DNA of 64,000 nucleotides from Mytilisepta virgata (GCA_028015205.1 CM051518.1:31896001-31960000), one strand, 5' to 3'; positions 12,801 through 26,515 are shown, counted from the stretch's first letter. The notes: a model not told the origin generated them from the letters alone. Made by a program: numbers and translations.

Positions 12801-15800
12801 ATAAATCCTTAGCACATTGAATCACAAAAGCTGAGGTATACATATTACCTCTTTTTAAATATAAATATAAACGATAAGACTTAGTTAGTAGCTACCTCTT
12901 CAATGTATGGAAAAGATAATGACGTCATTGATAAAGTGATTTTTTCTTGCACCTGAGGGTCTCGGGTAGATTGTACCAGCAGCATCAGTTTTATAGGACA
13001 TTTGTAATACCTGAACATTTGTCAGATGTCTATAGGCTTGCCCAGATTTATGGTAAACTGGTTCTTATTCTCTGCAAATATTAATTCCTTAACAGATACT
13101 GGTCAAGTACAAGACTCATGTTTGGAATCAGGATAAATTAGTCTTATTCTGTTGATATTGGATAGACCTACAGCAGACCCTAAAACTATTTGGTAATGTT
13201 CAATCCTGTTGGTAAAGTACAGAACAGTTACTATACTTACAGAAATTTTATTAGTATCTGGCATCTTTTCTATATAACTTAACTCATTAATTTCACTGAA
13301 GAAACCAACAGCTGTAAGAGAATTAAAAAGGCTTGAGGATCATAATTTTGGGTGATGATTTTCAAATATTTTACCTATTTATCATCTTTCACACAGGTTT
13401 TAAAATAAATTTGTTATATATACACAAATCTATAGAAACTGGTTCAGTTTTACCTTGTCTTCTAAACACAATTAAGACAGAAAGCTATGTCTACCTAAGA
13501 AATGAGAGTTTTTCAAATTTACAGTAATCTGTACATTTCTATGTTGGTTATTAGATAATATTTCTTGCCAACTGAGGTATTTGTATGGAATTATGTGAAT
13601 GCTTTGTAAGTTACCTATTCATTAGTGATCTGAGGAAGATAAACATTCACTGTTACCCTTATGTATAGGCCAGTGATAATAATGTCAAATGTAATCATGT
13701 TCATTTCAGAAGGTCATGTCTTCTGTCTCCATATAATAAAACACTGTGACTTAAAACATTCTTTAATAATTTAAGAAGGGAAGAGTAATAAAATGATAAA
13801 GTTCAGTTTGAACAATGTTAAAATTTTTGCTGTGGCTTAAACAAAAGTACTATATATATTTACCTACATTTTAAAGAGAAAATCATTTGAATTATGGAAT
13901 TTAAAACAAGCAGTAAATTACAAAAATACAAGTTATACATGTTAATAATACAGAATTAACACTTATCAAAAAGAAATTAAAATTCCTTTAACATTTTCCT
14001 TATCCGACTAAAGGTTTAATTTTGTAACTCTACTTAGCTAAATTTATCACTCTGACCATTTTAAGATATGTGAAAACAAAGGTTTTGGAAATTTGCAAGT
14101 ATCACAATTCATACTGACTGCAGTTGTGCAAGGAGGACTGCACAAGAAATGCAGTGTGAATTTAATGACATAAGGCTGTTACAACATAATAAATTAATAC
14201 AAAATCTTTAAGGGCATAAATTTGGAATCTAATGATGATAACTCATGCTTTCTTGAACATGTAAATTCAATTCAATATTTATTGGAAAGAGCACAATATA
14301 TAGGTGTGATCCAACATACATAAATTTATACAAGAACATGAAAAAACAAATATAGTTTTTCAAAAACATACAAGCATACATGAGAAATAGTTTATTTTGT
14401 GTAGTTAAAAAGTTATTTTCAGTTATGAAAATAACACAAATTTAAAGTCAAAGTTCTATATTAAATATCTGAAAATTATTTTAAAAAAAAGTAATAAATT
14501 AAGGATTAATGGACAAATGGTCTTTTGTATGTAGAGCTTCTTTAATAAATGGTTAATGTACCTGATGCAAAATTGAGACCATACGTATAATTACTTAAAT
14601 GCTCAAACAACTTTTTAATTTTTTTTCATAAAAAAAGTTACTGTGGGAAGGATAAATTACTTTGTACACTCATAAATTTTCTATGACAATTTGATTCAAT
14701 GAATTTATAATTAAACATAATGTTGATATAATGGCTGAAATAGAACAAAGTATTCTTCCCTATTCTTAATTTCATGAGAGACTTATTAGTAAAGAAACAA
14801 ACAATTTGTACAATAAAAAGTGTATACAATATCCTTCATCTTTAAGTTAATTTCCTTGTAAAAATGTATGAATCATACATTAAAATTTTCACACAGGAAA
14901 TATGTTAAAAGTTTATAAAAATGTTTCATTCCGACAGAAAAATTGTTTTCTATAAAAAGTTAAGTAGAATACACAGGAAGTGATTTTTGACCACCCATAG
15001 TCCACTTGCACAGGTTATTTTCCTTAATTTTATTGTTATAAATTACTGATCCCTTCAAATGGTGCAATAAAAAACTTCCATTTTCATAATTATATTGTAT
15101 ATGAAGAAATGATGACCATAGAACTTTTTTAAGTCTGTAAATGTATGCATAATAGTTCTTTTTAAAATAATATGGTAGTTCAATTGTTCTAGGTCTGATT
15201 TAAAAGTGTAAATTGGTATTAGGATCTTTCAATACAGTTAAATCTCCTGTGTCAATATTTCAGCATCTCCGGAACATCCATACTTTAATATCAATTTTTT
15301 TATTTCTCTCTCAGTCTAGTTACTGGAAGCATTAAGAACTGCTACAGACAATGAAAATATTGAAATATCTGAGATAATTGGTCCTATATCACTGAATTTG
15401 ACAGGAAGATCAATGATCAGACACCTCTTTTTCATCCAAGGGACACATATTCAGATAGTATGAAGATTACTTCAGGACTAATTGTACCCATTGATTTTTC
15501 AGATAATAAATACAATGCTAAGTTAAGGAGGTTAACTTTGATATATCACAATATCATTTTATCATTCAGATCAATTAAATAGTCAATTTTTTATCCTCTT
15601 CAGCTATGACCAATCTATAACAAAATGTAAGAACAAACAAACACTTAATTAATATGTTTAAAATAAATAATATCCCACTTTATGAAGTTAAATTCTTTTT
15701 TAATTTATCACTTTTTGCCATTTTAATTCTAGATCATTCTAGAATGTGAAAAATTTTAGCTGACTACTGATATGAAAGACATGCCAGGTTCTTATAATAC

Positions 15801-17985
15801 AAGTTACTAGATGTTTACTTCATGTAAATAGTATATATTTTCCTAACATTTATAAATACCCAGAAGATTTCAGGTAGCTGTTATTACATAAAGAAATCTT
15901 GACCTGGGGAGGACCACTTATCATTGACAACTTTGTTTACTTATCTGGGTAATAACTTAATATTCTAGTATGTTAAAAATAAATCGCTTTAAATCTGGCC
16001 AAGTTGAAAACCCAAACAATTACGTTTAACTTGAGTGATTTTTTACAACCATGTTTTGTATGAAAACACAAGTATGCATTTTTCTGCATTATGAATTAAT
16101 GACTTGCATGGCCAAAAACATTAAATTATTATTAAATAAATAGGGACAAATATTATGTGTGTACTGACACATTACATATATAACTTGAAGTACTTCAAAG
16201 CCTGAGGATTAGTTCAGATGAGGTCAAACATGTATTCCAGTGGATAGTTATCTGTCAAATCTAATACCTATTTTATGAAATATTAGCTTAAATATTTCAC
16301 ATGTTCCTGCTTATTTACTTTCTAAATATAGTACACATACACAATGATACTTCTAAATATCACTTACACTATTACATCATGTAATGTGTAATGTAGACAT
16401 ACTACATGTTACTGATAGAGTCTCAGGGAAAATATGACTTACACTATTACACCATGTAATATAGACATATTACAATGCAACTGAATTGAGCTTTATCTAG
16501 ACACTCAGGATAAATATCACTTACACTATTATGTAATGTAGACAGTTCAAGCAAATGAGCAGCACTTTCATTCCTGTTCTTCATCTTATAGTCACAATTA
16601 GACTTTTTAAAGGGAGAAAAAATATCAAACCCAATATGCAAGTTAAGGCAGTATTCCTAGCTATATTTCGATCAAGTCAAATATCTGTGCTGCAGAAGCC
16701 TGTACTGCTCACAGTCTCATAAATCTGTATTTTTCAATTCATTTTGCCCGATGGTTTCAAGGAGAAATTTTGTTTTAAATGCAACCAAAAAGAAATACAA
16801 GTAGCTAATGGAAACCATGTTAATTTTCTTAGTGAAATGAAATATGCACACTGTATTAACATATTACTACAGATGGATATTACTGAGCAGTAGTTCCTTA
16901 CATGTATGCGGTCATGCCAAGTGGGTTTAGAGACATACATCTAATTAGAAACAAAAATTTTTCACAATGCCCATGTTAGTCCACTCAATCAAAAGATACA
17001 GATTTTCCAACAGGTACCTTTATATAAGAAGGTTAAAAGGCAAAAAATTAAAGAACAAACATAAGTCTCACATTCCCCTGTGGGCCCTCTAGGCCAATGT
17101 AAAGTTTAACATCCATTCAATCTCAATATGTTTTCTCAATGTGTGTTGGCTGAAGTGTATTCTAAGAATATAAACCCAAAAGAAGCTGAATATGCCATTA
17201 GCTGAAAAGTTTTCTTTTCACAAAAAAAGTGCTTCTTTTAGACAGAAATGAAAATTATATAGTTAAAAAAAAGACTATTGGATTATGTTATTGTAACCAT
17301 GTGAAATCCAAGTCATCTATAAGCATTCAAAACAGAAATTATATTAATCAGGACTTAAGGAAACAAACATTACATTGACAGATTATATTGATATTTTGAA
17401 GATATTTTTGATATGTTTTTAAAATACAAAGTTCAAGTGTATGTGGAACATTCAGCAAGGGTGATTTCAGATAATTGCAAAATTGTTAATAGAAAATAAA
17501 GCTCTGTGGTATAACTTATGCAAATGGGGTAAGAAATTCTCACACGAACAGTGAACACTGTAATAAATTCAACTAAAGTTAAGACAAACTTTATTTTGTG
17601 TTCAACTAAGAAAGAAAGACAACTCTTCCTTGTATTTGAAATAAAAGACCAGCTCAGTTGTTTCCCATTTGAAGTATGAAATATTTCTTAGAATTTTTTA
17701 GTTTTTAAAAAGCCTCAAGAGAATGAACATTATTTTTTTTAGCTAAATTTGATTTTTTGTCTACTTTTTATTTCTTTAACACCTTCTAATCAGGATCAAA
17801 ATAGTAATAGACTGTAAAATAAAACAGCTGAAAATTCAGTGTTAATTTAACCCTTGCAAGGGCCTTAATATTTATATGGCCTTAACTACTATCTAAGATA
17901 TGCTAACCCTCCATATATACCAAAAAGAAAATTCTGACTAATTCCACAGACATAGTACATTGATACACACAAACATTAAACAAGA
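12801..17985. other. Unique AT-rich non-coding stretch
   Basis: No supported exon on either strand. It holds a short minisatellite at 16362-16545 and a small family A-like remnant around 16690-16770 (AAGCCTGTACTGCTCAC). Confidence 0.45.
16362..16545. repeat. Three-copy minisatellite, period about 75-82 bp
   Basis: The motif CTTACACTATTA followed by CATGTAAT-like bases recurs at 16363, 16438 and 16520. Copies have diverged and there is no coding potential. Confidence 0.6.
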
Positions 17986-19480
17986 GCAAACAACAAAAGA
18001 GCCTGCCTCCTGTTTAGTTGAAGTGAGGTCATAGCCAGGCAAAACACAATGACTACACTCACAAAATATTTCTGATCTACCATGTATGAGGAGGTGAGCT
18101 AATCACTAACTTACTAAAGTCAGTGAAATGTAAAAATGAAGTCAAGGACATATGACACCTTTTGGACAGACATATAATTCTTGTAAAAATCTACATACGA
18201 AATGTAGTTGACCTTCCATGTATAGTTACTCAGAAACAGACCTAGTCCAAAACTTGAACCACTAACGCGTGATAATTAGGTCGATGACATACAACACCCG
18301 TCGGAGTGACATACAGTCTTCTATCAAATATAATATTGACCTAAAATGTATAGTACATAGAAACTGATCTAATACAAAAACTTTAACCTGATGACTGCAG
18401 TTTGAAAAAGAAATAAAAGACACACAGCCAGACACACACTCCTTGCAATGATCTACATACCAAATAAAGTTGTCCTACCATGTTAATGAAAAGCAATATC
18501 TTTGTTGCCTTTAGTGAATTTGGTTGCAGGCAACACAAAAAAAAAAATTCATAAGAGCCATCTTTGCAATATTTATGACCAAGGGGAGGCCTGTTGCTGA
18601 AAATCAAATGTATAACTGCCCTAGGTCAGTGGTTCTCTGGTTTTCTCCACTAAAAAAACTGCCTTAAATGATATAGCCAAGTTCACTGAAATTAGCATAA
18701 AATCCCACTTAATCAATCAATCAATTCAAATCCATGGATCAAGTAATTTAAGACATAAATTTTTTTTGACATTTAACCAATCAGAAAAGCGCCTTTAAAG
18801 GGCCTTGCAGCCATGTTTGTTAATGGAAAAATAATTAATCCGGTCCTGATTAGTATCACTTCCACAGAGTTTGGTATCAATCTATTGAAAGAATTTTCGT
18901 GAGAAGAATTTTAAATACATTTCAACACAGAAGGAAAACCCCAGCAGCAATACTAGATTTCTGATAGATACCAAAGTAAAGGAATTAGTTAGTACAATTA
19001 AATCATTCATGAAAAGTTTTAAATCTATAGGTAAGGTATGTGACGGTTTGGAGATCTTTGAAATTTAACCAATCAGAAAAGTCCTTTTAAATGCCTGACA
19101 GCCATGTTTGTTAGCAGAACAGCACTACAGATTTACAAGAATTAGTTGGGTCCTCATACATGTAAGTACCCCTTAGAAAAGTTTGTTATCAATGTATTAA
19201 ATTTTTTTTCTTCACAAGAATTTTACATATCTCATAGGTGGCAAAATTAACTAAATAAAACACTGCTGGCCATCTTGGATTTATAATCAGCAGCATGGGA
19301 ACAACATTCATTTAAGACCTTTACAGAAAAATATCTATCAAGTTTTGTTTCAACCGGATCAGTCTTTCTAGAACAAAAAAGGGTTTTAAATTCATTTTCT
19401 GAAATATTTTAAAGAACCATGAGCCCTAATACAAATATGTAAAACATAAAGTTATTGTATTTAATTTATCACTGATTAAA
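17986..19480. repeat. Diverged mobile-element debris
   Basis: Tandem-like blocks share phrases with the other arrays: 'AACCAATCAGAAAAG', 'GCAGCCATGTTTGTTA', and the 'GACCTTCCATGTATAG' type of the 25.6-26.5 kb array. Ends are not resolved. Several insertions have probably decayed here. Confidence 0.5.
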
Positions 19481-21990
19481 ACTAGAACTGTGAGGGAACA
19501 TCACTAACTATACCCCCACTGCTGTTAATTTAATAGACTAGGGCATCCTTATGGTGAATTGTCTCACAATTTCTAAGTCCAACTGGATATAACTGAAGGA
19601 ACAAAAGGGTATAAAATTATGGGAACAAGTATTGGACCAGGACATACTTCACATGCGCACATCTATGTACTAGGATCTAACAGTATGCAAATTTAATTAA
19701 CCTCTGATAAGGTATGTTTGAGAAACTGCGGGTACAAAAACTAGAGGCTCTCAAGAGCCTGTATCGCTCACCTGGATTTAACTTTTCACCTTGAGCAGAC
19801 CTACAAATTTACGTGTTGCAGTCAATTTGGCTATTTTTTTCTATAGGATTCTATGTTAAACTAATTTCAGCTGTGGCAGTCATCTTGGTTTAGTCCAGGT
19901 CAATGGATACATTTCTAAAGAGAACCATCTAAGGATCATTTCTGCTAAGTCTTGTTCCAACTGGCTAAGCGGTTTCAGACAAGAAGATTTTTAAATGAAT
20001 TTTCCTATAGGTTCCAATATTTAACAAACTTCGGTGTGGCAGCCATCTTGGTTGACAATCCGGGTGATTGGGCATATTTCTGAAAGAGGACCTCCTAAGG
20101 ACCAATGCTGCCACGTCTGGCTCCAATATGTCAAGTGGTTTCAGACAAGAAGATTTTTCAATGAATTTTTCCATAGGGCCCTATGTTAAACTAAGTTCGG
20201 ATGTGGCGGCCATCTTGGTTGACAGTCTGGGTCATCGCATCAAATTCTGAAAGAGGACCATCTAAGGACCATTGCTGCCAAGTCTGGTTCCTATTGGTCA
20301 AGTGGTTTCAGACAAGAAGATTTTTGAGTGAATTTCCCATAGGGTCCTATGTTAAACTAAGTTCTGCTATGGCGGCCATCTTGGTTCACAGTCCACGAAA
20401 TCAGACATATTTCTGAAAAAGGACCTCCTAAGGACCAATGCCGCCAAGTCCTGCTCCAATATGTCAAGTGGTTTCAGACAAGAAGATTTTTCAATGAATT
20501 TTCCTATAGGGCCCTATGTTAAACTAAGTTCGGTTGTGGCATCCATCTTGGTTGACAGTCCGGGTCATCCAACACACCTCTGTAAGAGGACCATCTAAGG
20601 ACCATTGCTGCCAAGTCTGGTTCCAATTGGTCAAGTGGTTTAAGACAAGAAGATTTTTCAATGAATTTTCCCATAGGGCCCTATGTTAAACTAAGTTCGG
20701 CTGCGGCGGCCAACTTGGTTAACATTCCGGGTCATTGGACATATTTCTGAAAGAGAACCTCCTAAGAACTATTACTGCCAACTTTGGTTCCAACTGGACT
20801 TGTAGTTTCATATAAGAAGATTTTTGAAGGTCACCCCCCCCCCCTTTTTTTTCTACTTTTAGTAACAGCAGCCATCTCGGTTGGAAGTCGGGGATGCCAG
20901 ACATAATTTTGGAAGGGGGCCACACAAGGACCATTCCACCAAAGTTTGGTCTCAATTGGCCCAGTGGTTTGAGAGGAAAAAGATCTTTAAAGGAAAGTTT
21001 ACGCTGGATGCCGTCTTTAAAGGGCAAAAACTCCTATAAGGGGTCAATCAATGATTTTGGTCATGTTGACTTATTTGTAGATATTACTTTGTTGAACATT
21101 TTTGCTGTTTACAATTTGTCTTTATCTATAATAATATTCAAGATAATAACCTAAAACTGCAAAATTTCCTTAAAATTAACAATTCAGGGGCAATAACCCA
21201 ACAAAGGGTTGACCGATTCGTCTGAAAATTTCATGTCAGGTAGATCTTGACCTGATGAACATTTTTACCCCATGTCAGTTTTGCTCTAATTGCTTTAGTT
21301 TTTGAGATATAAGACAAAAACTGCAGTTTACCCCTATGTTCTATTTTTAGCCATGTCGGCCATGTTGGTTGGCAGGCGGGGTCATCGGACACATTTTTTA
21401 AACTAGATACCCTAATGATGCTTGTGGCCAAGTTTGGTTCAATTTGGCCCAGTAGTTTCAGAGGAGAAGATTTTTGTAAAAGTTAACGGACGACGACAGA
21501 CGACGACGGACGACGACGGACGACGGACGCCAAGTGATGAGAAAAGCTCACTTGACCCTTTGGGTCAGGTGAGCTAAAAATTGGGAGATAGACAAAATTT
21601 CTAAGACCAAAAGGGTATAAAATTATGGGAAAAAGTATTGGACCAGGACATATATCGCATGCGCACATCTACATACTAGGACCTAACAGTATGCAAAGTT
21701 TCATTAACCTCTGATAAGGCATGTTTGAGAAACTGTGGGTACAAAAAAAAATGGGGGATAATCAGAATTTCTAAGTCCAAAAGGGTATAAAATTATAGGA
21801 AAAAGTATTGGACCAGGACATACTTTGCATACGCACATTTACATACTAGGATCTAACAGTATGCAAAATTTCATTAACCTCTGATAAGGCATATTTGAGA
21901 AACTGCAGGTACAAAAAAATTCTGGACAGATGACAGACGGACAGGCTGATTCCTATATACCCCCCAAACTATGTTTGCAGGGGGTATAAT
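19481..21990 (-). mobile_element. Family D element interrupted by a family A element
   Basis: The left end is AACTAGAACTGTGAGG, then GTGA/TCAC and TATACCCCC. The right end is GACAGACGGACAG and then TATACCCCCC paired with GGGGGTATA (about 21955-21989). Three family D units ('CAAAAGGGTATAAAATTA') are split by the 19741-21580 insertion. The sequence reads on across the insertion from 'GGGTACAAAAA' to 'TTGGGAGATAG', matching the uninterrupted copy at about 21738-21760. Confidence 0.8.
19741..21580 (-). mobile_element. Family A element nested in family D
   Basis: Left end CTAGAGGCTCTCAAGAGCC followed by GCTCACCTGG. The right end has a (GACGGAC)n-like box at about 21485-21530 and the hairpin TGACCC (21553-21558) with GGGTCA (21562-21567), then GGTGAGCTAAAAA. 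The interior is about seven copies of a 160-bp unit, then a different block (21000-21450) shared with 39.8-40.6 kb ('GGGGCAATAACC', 'GACCGATTCGTCTGAAA'). Confidence 0.85.
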
Positions 21991-22056
21991 TACTGAACTA
22001 TTGGCAACTATTTATGACTGTAACAGAAAAATAATTTACATGTACATACCATCTCT

Positions 22057-22215
22057 TCACTGTGTCTGTGAATCTTGTCTCTGTTGCATATCATCTTTAT
22101 CTCTTTGTTCTTTCAATTTTCTCTCATATTCTTGTTGATGCATTAATTCCAATATATTGGCTGCTTTCTTGTCTTTCTGTCGTTGTACATCTTTTATTAC
22201 TCCTTCTCTCATTTT
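22057..22215 (-). CDS. Probable terminal exon of a coiled-coil protein, unknown family
   Basis: On the minus strand an acceptor (TTCTTCATAG, ending at 22216) opens a 52-codon frame with a TGA stop at 22057-22059. The peptide is very charged (motifs DVQRQKDKKAAN, HQQEYERKLKEQRDKD), typical of a helical coiled coil. It is the only frame open through the segment and its composition is protein-like, unlike nearby repeats. I do not recognise the family. A downstream acceptor inside the segment (ATGAG, before an A in phase) would join it in frame to the possible first exon at 23072-23106 and give a protein of about 61 residues. Other upstream exons cannot be excluded. Confidence 0.45.
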   Translation of the reverse strand, partial: KMREGVIKDVQRQKDKKAANILELMHQQEYERKLKEQRDKDDMQQRQDSQTQ

Positions 22216-22412
22216 CTATGAAGAATAGTAAATTATACGAATTTTGTTGTTGCCTCTTGCACTTGTTTAAAAGACAGTTTATCTGTTTCCCACTTATAGG
22301 ATTTCTCCAATTATCCAACTTTAAATCATACTAAGCTTAAGTTATGTTGATAAATCTAATAATTTAGTTATCAAGATGGTGCTGTTTTTTTTTCATGATG
22401 TGTTTTAATCAA

Positions 22413-22960
22413 CTAGAGGCTCCCACCTGTAAACTTTCAATTCTTAACTTTAGAAGTCACTAGAAAAACTAAGACACATTCATCTGAGCTCTGTCATATT
22501 CAGCCCACATTTTAGTTAAATTTTCTATTTCTAATTAAAGAGGAGATATTGCTAAAAGGTCATACAGCTCTTGTGATCTATCACAGGTGCCAATCACTCG
22601 AAAAGGAGAAGATTTAAAATATCTTGATTTTTCTATTCAAAGTAATTGTGGTTATACTGGTCCAATATTTGGAACCCTCCTCCTTCCAAAGAAAGTATTT
22701 TGAAAGGGAATCAAACAAGGAACACTCTATCAAAACTTGATCACAAATGAACCCATAAATTTTTTGTTTTTTTATATTTCCAAGGTACAGTTCCTCAGAT
22801 GCTTTCAAAAGAGACCACCCACGGATATTTCATTGAATTTTGGTACCAATTTGTCCAATGTTATTACAATTTATTGAATACTCTTTGCAGGTCCCTGATG
22901 TAACGTGAATTCCTTCAACAATTGTTCCAAATGAACCAAGTTTCAGAGTTAAGACTAGTA
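22413..22960. repeat. Family A-like remnant
   Basis: Begins AACTAGAGGCTCCCACCTG, a damaged left end, and continues with faint core phrases ('GGAGAAGATTTAAA', 'GTACCAATTTGTCC'). No right end. Confidence 0.45.
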
Positions 22961-23071
22961 AGGTCAATTAAAATTAATTAATAGATTATCGTCCCTGCTC
23001 ACCCCAATATTTTTAAATAAATCGTTTTCCGAATTTTTTCGTGTTCACTCCTGACCCGAACATATTCTTAC

Positions 23072-23106
23072 ACTATCATTTCAACCGCCGTTTCATTTGT
23101 AAACAT
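23072..23106 (-). CDS. Possible first coding exon of the coiled-coil gene
   Basis: The minus-strand ATG at 23106-23104 sits in an AAAACCATG context and reads MFTNETAVEMI, then GT before a strong donor GTAAGA. The 120 bases around it carry several CpGs in otherwise CpG-poor sequence, which suggests a promoter. Linkage to the exon at 22057-22215 is inferred from order, spacing and a phase-compatible internal acceptor only. A 58-codon plus-strand frame from 23105 overlaps it and is considered chance. Confidence 0.3.
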
Positions 23107-23280
23107 GGTTTTCGTGAGAACGATAGTAGTTACCGACGTGAAGAGAGAAAGGGGTGGCTTGCTACCAATTTTAACTGTTTTTATGTTGTTTCACTTCTCT
23201 TTTATACATCTATCAATTAAAATAGCTGACATCTTAAGTCCAAATATATATACTTTCATTCGTTTCCTGGTTTTATTTTA

Positions 23281-23800
23281 AACAAGATGCTCAGTGGGCT
23301 GAGCCTGTATCACTCACTTGGCAGTTACAAACTTTTGATTTGTTTTGACAGACTAGAACTTTGTAAATGATCTTCTATAAATGCTTCATACCAAGTATAA
23401 GTTCATTGGCCAAATGGTTTCAGAGGAGAAATTTTAAATTTCGACCAATCAGCACATATAAAGGTTGCTGGTGGCCATTTTGTTTCATGGACTAGACAGA
23501 TTTATGCAAATTCTGTAAAGGACCTTCAATAGAGGTTCCATATCTGGCTTTACAGTTTCAGAGGAGAAGGTTTAAATTTCGACCAATCAGAACATGTAAA
23601 TGCTCATGGTGGCCATTTTGTTTCATGGACCAGGATGATTTATGCAAACTTTGTAAAGGACCTTCCATAGAAGCTACAGGCCAAGTTTCAGCTCAATAGG
23701 TCCAGGGGTTTCAGAAGAGAAGATGAAAATGTAGAAGTTTAAAGACGGACGCCAAGTCATGACAAAAGCTCATATGGCCTTTGGCCATGTGACCTAAAAA
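23281..23800 (-). mobile_element. Family B element (GCTCAG/CTGAGC hairpin)
   Basis: The left end has GCTCAGTGGGCTGAGC and then CTGTATCACTCACTTGG. Two units with 'GACCAATCAG' and 'GGCCATTTTGTTTCATGGAC' follow. The right end is AAAGACGGACGCC and ATGGCC-TTT-GGCCAT, then GTGACCTAAAAA. It is a compact, nearly complete copy; the same family is at 43.2-46.9 kb. Confidence 0.75.
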
Positions 23801-25610
23801 TAAAATCCTCTTGACTGCCCCATATTTATTGGGGACCCTGGATGATAATCTACTAATTGTATTTACTTGGCCTAAAGGCAGCTGTAATAGTCCAAGGTCT
23901 ATAGATACCTCATGAACAAAAGGACAAGGTCAACTATACTCTGTTGTACTTTACATAGGATTGGTGATCCCAGGACCCAGCATTGATAGAAAAGGGTGTC
24001 TCCACAAGTGATTTATCACACAAGATCACAAGGGAAACAAAGTTAATTTAACGGTCTAATGTATATATATTTAATTTATTTCCATACCTACCTTGACATT
24101 AAAAGAATTGTCACGACTGTTTGGGTAAAATAATCATTAAAAACCTCCACATTGAGAGCAAAATTAACCTAAAAATATCTCAAAACATTGATTTCAAAAC
24201 ACCTGTCAGTTCTGAGCCTGAGCAAAGACGTATAACTAACATATTATACGTCCTTGGCCTGAGGACGATCACTGCAGGAATAAAATTACCAGATTGTCAT
24301 CTTTCTGTTTATAATGCACATACAGAACTGTAGCTGTTGTAATACATATTGAAGTTCCTAGTGTTATTTTTGCTTTAAGAGACATTCTGAAGCATCGTTT
24401 AATGTTAAACTGACACTTCAACTTCACATGTTTAGATTTCTTGAGTCAGGAAGCATACAAAGGGAAATAACTCAAATTTATAGTCATTGATTATCTTTCT
24501 TTTCCTGTTTCGTGTAATTTTAAGTAAACTAACAAACAAATTAGTAAAAATTTTTAGAAATGAATTTTTAATTCTGATTCAGGTAATGTCTATTACATGT
24601 TGTCTGTGCAGCTACGCTGGAAGTGGGGAAACGCATGCTGTGGAGCAGAATTCTGTAAAAAAATAAATCCTAAAATCTGGCCATAAAAAAGTGAAAATAA
24701 TAATTCTGACAGTATTTTTTTTAAATCTCCTGGTCAGATTCCAACACCATTGTTTTTCACTCAATGCGTGCAATGAAAACAGAAAACATGGCCCTTTTCT
24801 CTGACTGAAAATGATTAAATTGGCATTGCTCAAATTGAAATTAAGTACTTGACTTCAGTCAGAAAATTGTTTCTGACCCCTCCTTCTCTATAAATATGCT
24901 GCCATAGTATATTTCATGTCCTTAGTCCATGTTCAGCTATAAATATATACCAGACACATCCTCATCCACCTCAACATAAAATGATTAGTGAATTGTATGG
25001 AGTTTCACTACAATTGTTTTAATTACAATGGGTATATATTCAATAAGATTGGTCTCATATTAATCACAGACATATTCCACAAGATTGGTCTCAATTTGCC
25101 TAGTAGTTTCAGATGATTTTGATATCAAACATCTGAATAATACTCATCAGATTGTGTCAAAAACAAATCTTTGAATCCAGTCTTCATAGAAAAATTGTTT
25201 CAAATCCCATGTTGATCACAGATAAAAACTTGAACCACCAAGTACTGATATACATGTTTAACACACAACATTTTGTATGTGACTGTTCCAAGCCAGAGCC
25301 AGTATTTGTAGTGATTTTTTATTGTCTAATTACTGTCGTAGGTTTAATTATTATGGGGGTTTACTTTTGATTTGTGGCTACTTTTAACAGTTGTTTCTGG
25401 GACCAAGTAGTGCTTGTGTTGTGTGGTCCATGATGACCACTATACATAATTGATCCTTTATATGTTTAATCCAGAAGAAGTCAGAAGTGGGTTGGAACAT
25501 TTCACTCAATTTGTTTGGTAAAAAAATTCTAAATGTCTCGCCTGAGTATGCACATGGACACAGAATAAAGATTATCTGATACCTGACAATGTAACTCAAG
25601 GGAAATGTGT
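23801..25610. other. Unique non-coding stretch
   Basis: No secure exon. A 25-nt segment near 24109-24085 (minus) has acceptor- and donor-like flanks and an open frame, but it is too short to support. Confidence 0.4.
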
Positions 25611-26515
25611 TAAAAGAAATATCTACAGACCATATAGGGTGGATATAGGTATTACAGCTACAGAGAAATGGACTTAATCATGAAAATGTGATACATAAGT
25701 CACTAGGAACTATCTATAGACCAACCTAACTAGAAAATGTGTCTATAAGACACAGATGCCCTGACCTAAAAACAATATAGGTGTTGCTGAACTGCATTGT
25801 AATATACAAGATGACTGTAGTAGTGAAATATCATTGATATATTAATATAGGTTTCTGAAAAATGGAGCTAGACGCAAAACTTAACCGAATCAGGACATAT
25901 GTATGGACAGATGGACAAGGGTAAATCTATATGCCCAAGCCACATTCATTGTGGGGCATAGAAATAGAGGAAAAGGTCAGGTGACAGCTGTCAGACTGGT
26001 ATATATAACCATCAGGTTTAAATTGGCATATATCCAATAAGAACTATCTATAGACCAAATGCGATGGGTCTAAGTATTACAGTTGCTGAAAATGAACTCA
26101 CGAAAATGGAAGGCTAGTCACTCAAGCATGAAATTTAGGCCAAGGTTGGGTTAGAGGTGTCAGACTTGCATGATGTACCCAACAAGAACTATCTTCAGAC
26201 AAAATAAGATGGATTAAGGTATTATAAATGCTGAGAAATGGGTATAACAGAGAAAATGCAAGTCATTCAAGCATAAAATTCAAGTCAAGGTCGGTAAACA
26301 GGTATCAGGCTGGAATGTACCCAACAAGAAATATCTATAGACCTAATACAGTTGGTCTAGGTATTACATTTGCTGAGAAATGGAATTAATCATGAAAATG
26401 TGAAGCAGATTTTACAAATGTTTATGAAGTCAATGAACCACGAAAAACAAGGTCACAAGATAAGTATATGGCTGTGGTTCAAAGATCTCAAGTATAGGTA
26501 TTATATGTGCAAAGT
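25611..26515 (-). repeat. Array with 'TATAGACC' units and a GCCC hairpin
   Basis: Repeated phrases ('ACCCAACAAGAACTATCT', 'GGTATTACAG', 'GCTGAGAAATGG') recur about every 115-170 bp. A hairpin TATGCCC with GGGGCATA sits at about 25931-25961 after a GGACAGATGGACA box, as at family C right ends. The opposite-orientation counterpart starts at 63420. Confidence 0.6.

Noticed and set aside
20719..21027. 102-codon minus-strand frame
   Set aside because: Contained in the tandem core of a family A element and shared with other copies as broken frames.
22062..22334. 90-codon plus-strand hydrophobic frame resembling a membrane protein
   Set aside because: It is the opposite-strand shadow of the charged coiled-coil exon (Lys/Glu codons read in reverse give Leu/Phe/Ser).
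23105..23281. 58-codon plus-strand ORF starting MVFVRTIVV
   Set aside because: No upstream or downstream support; the overlapping minus-strand ATG with a strong donor is the better reading, and even that is weak.
24085..24109. 25-nt minus-strand candidate microexon (RDNSFNVK)
   Set aside because: Acceptor- and donor-like flanks exist, but such short matches are expected by chance and no partner exon confirms it.
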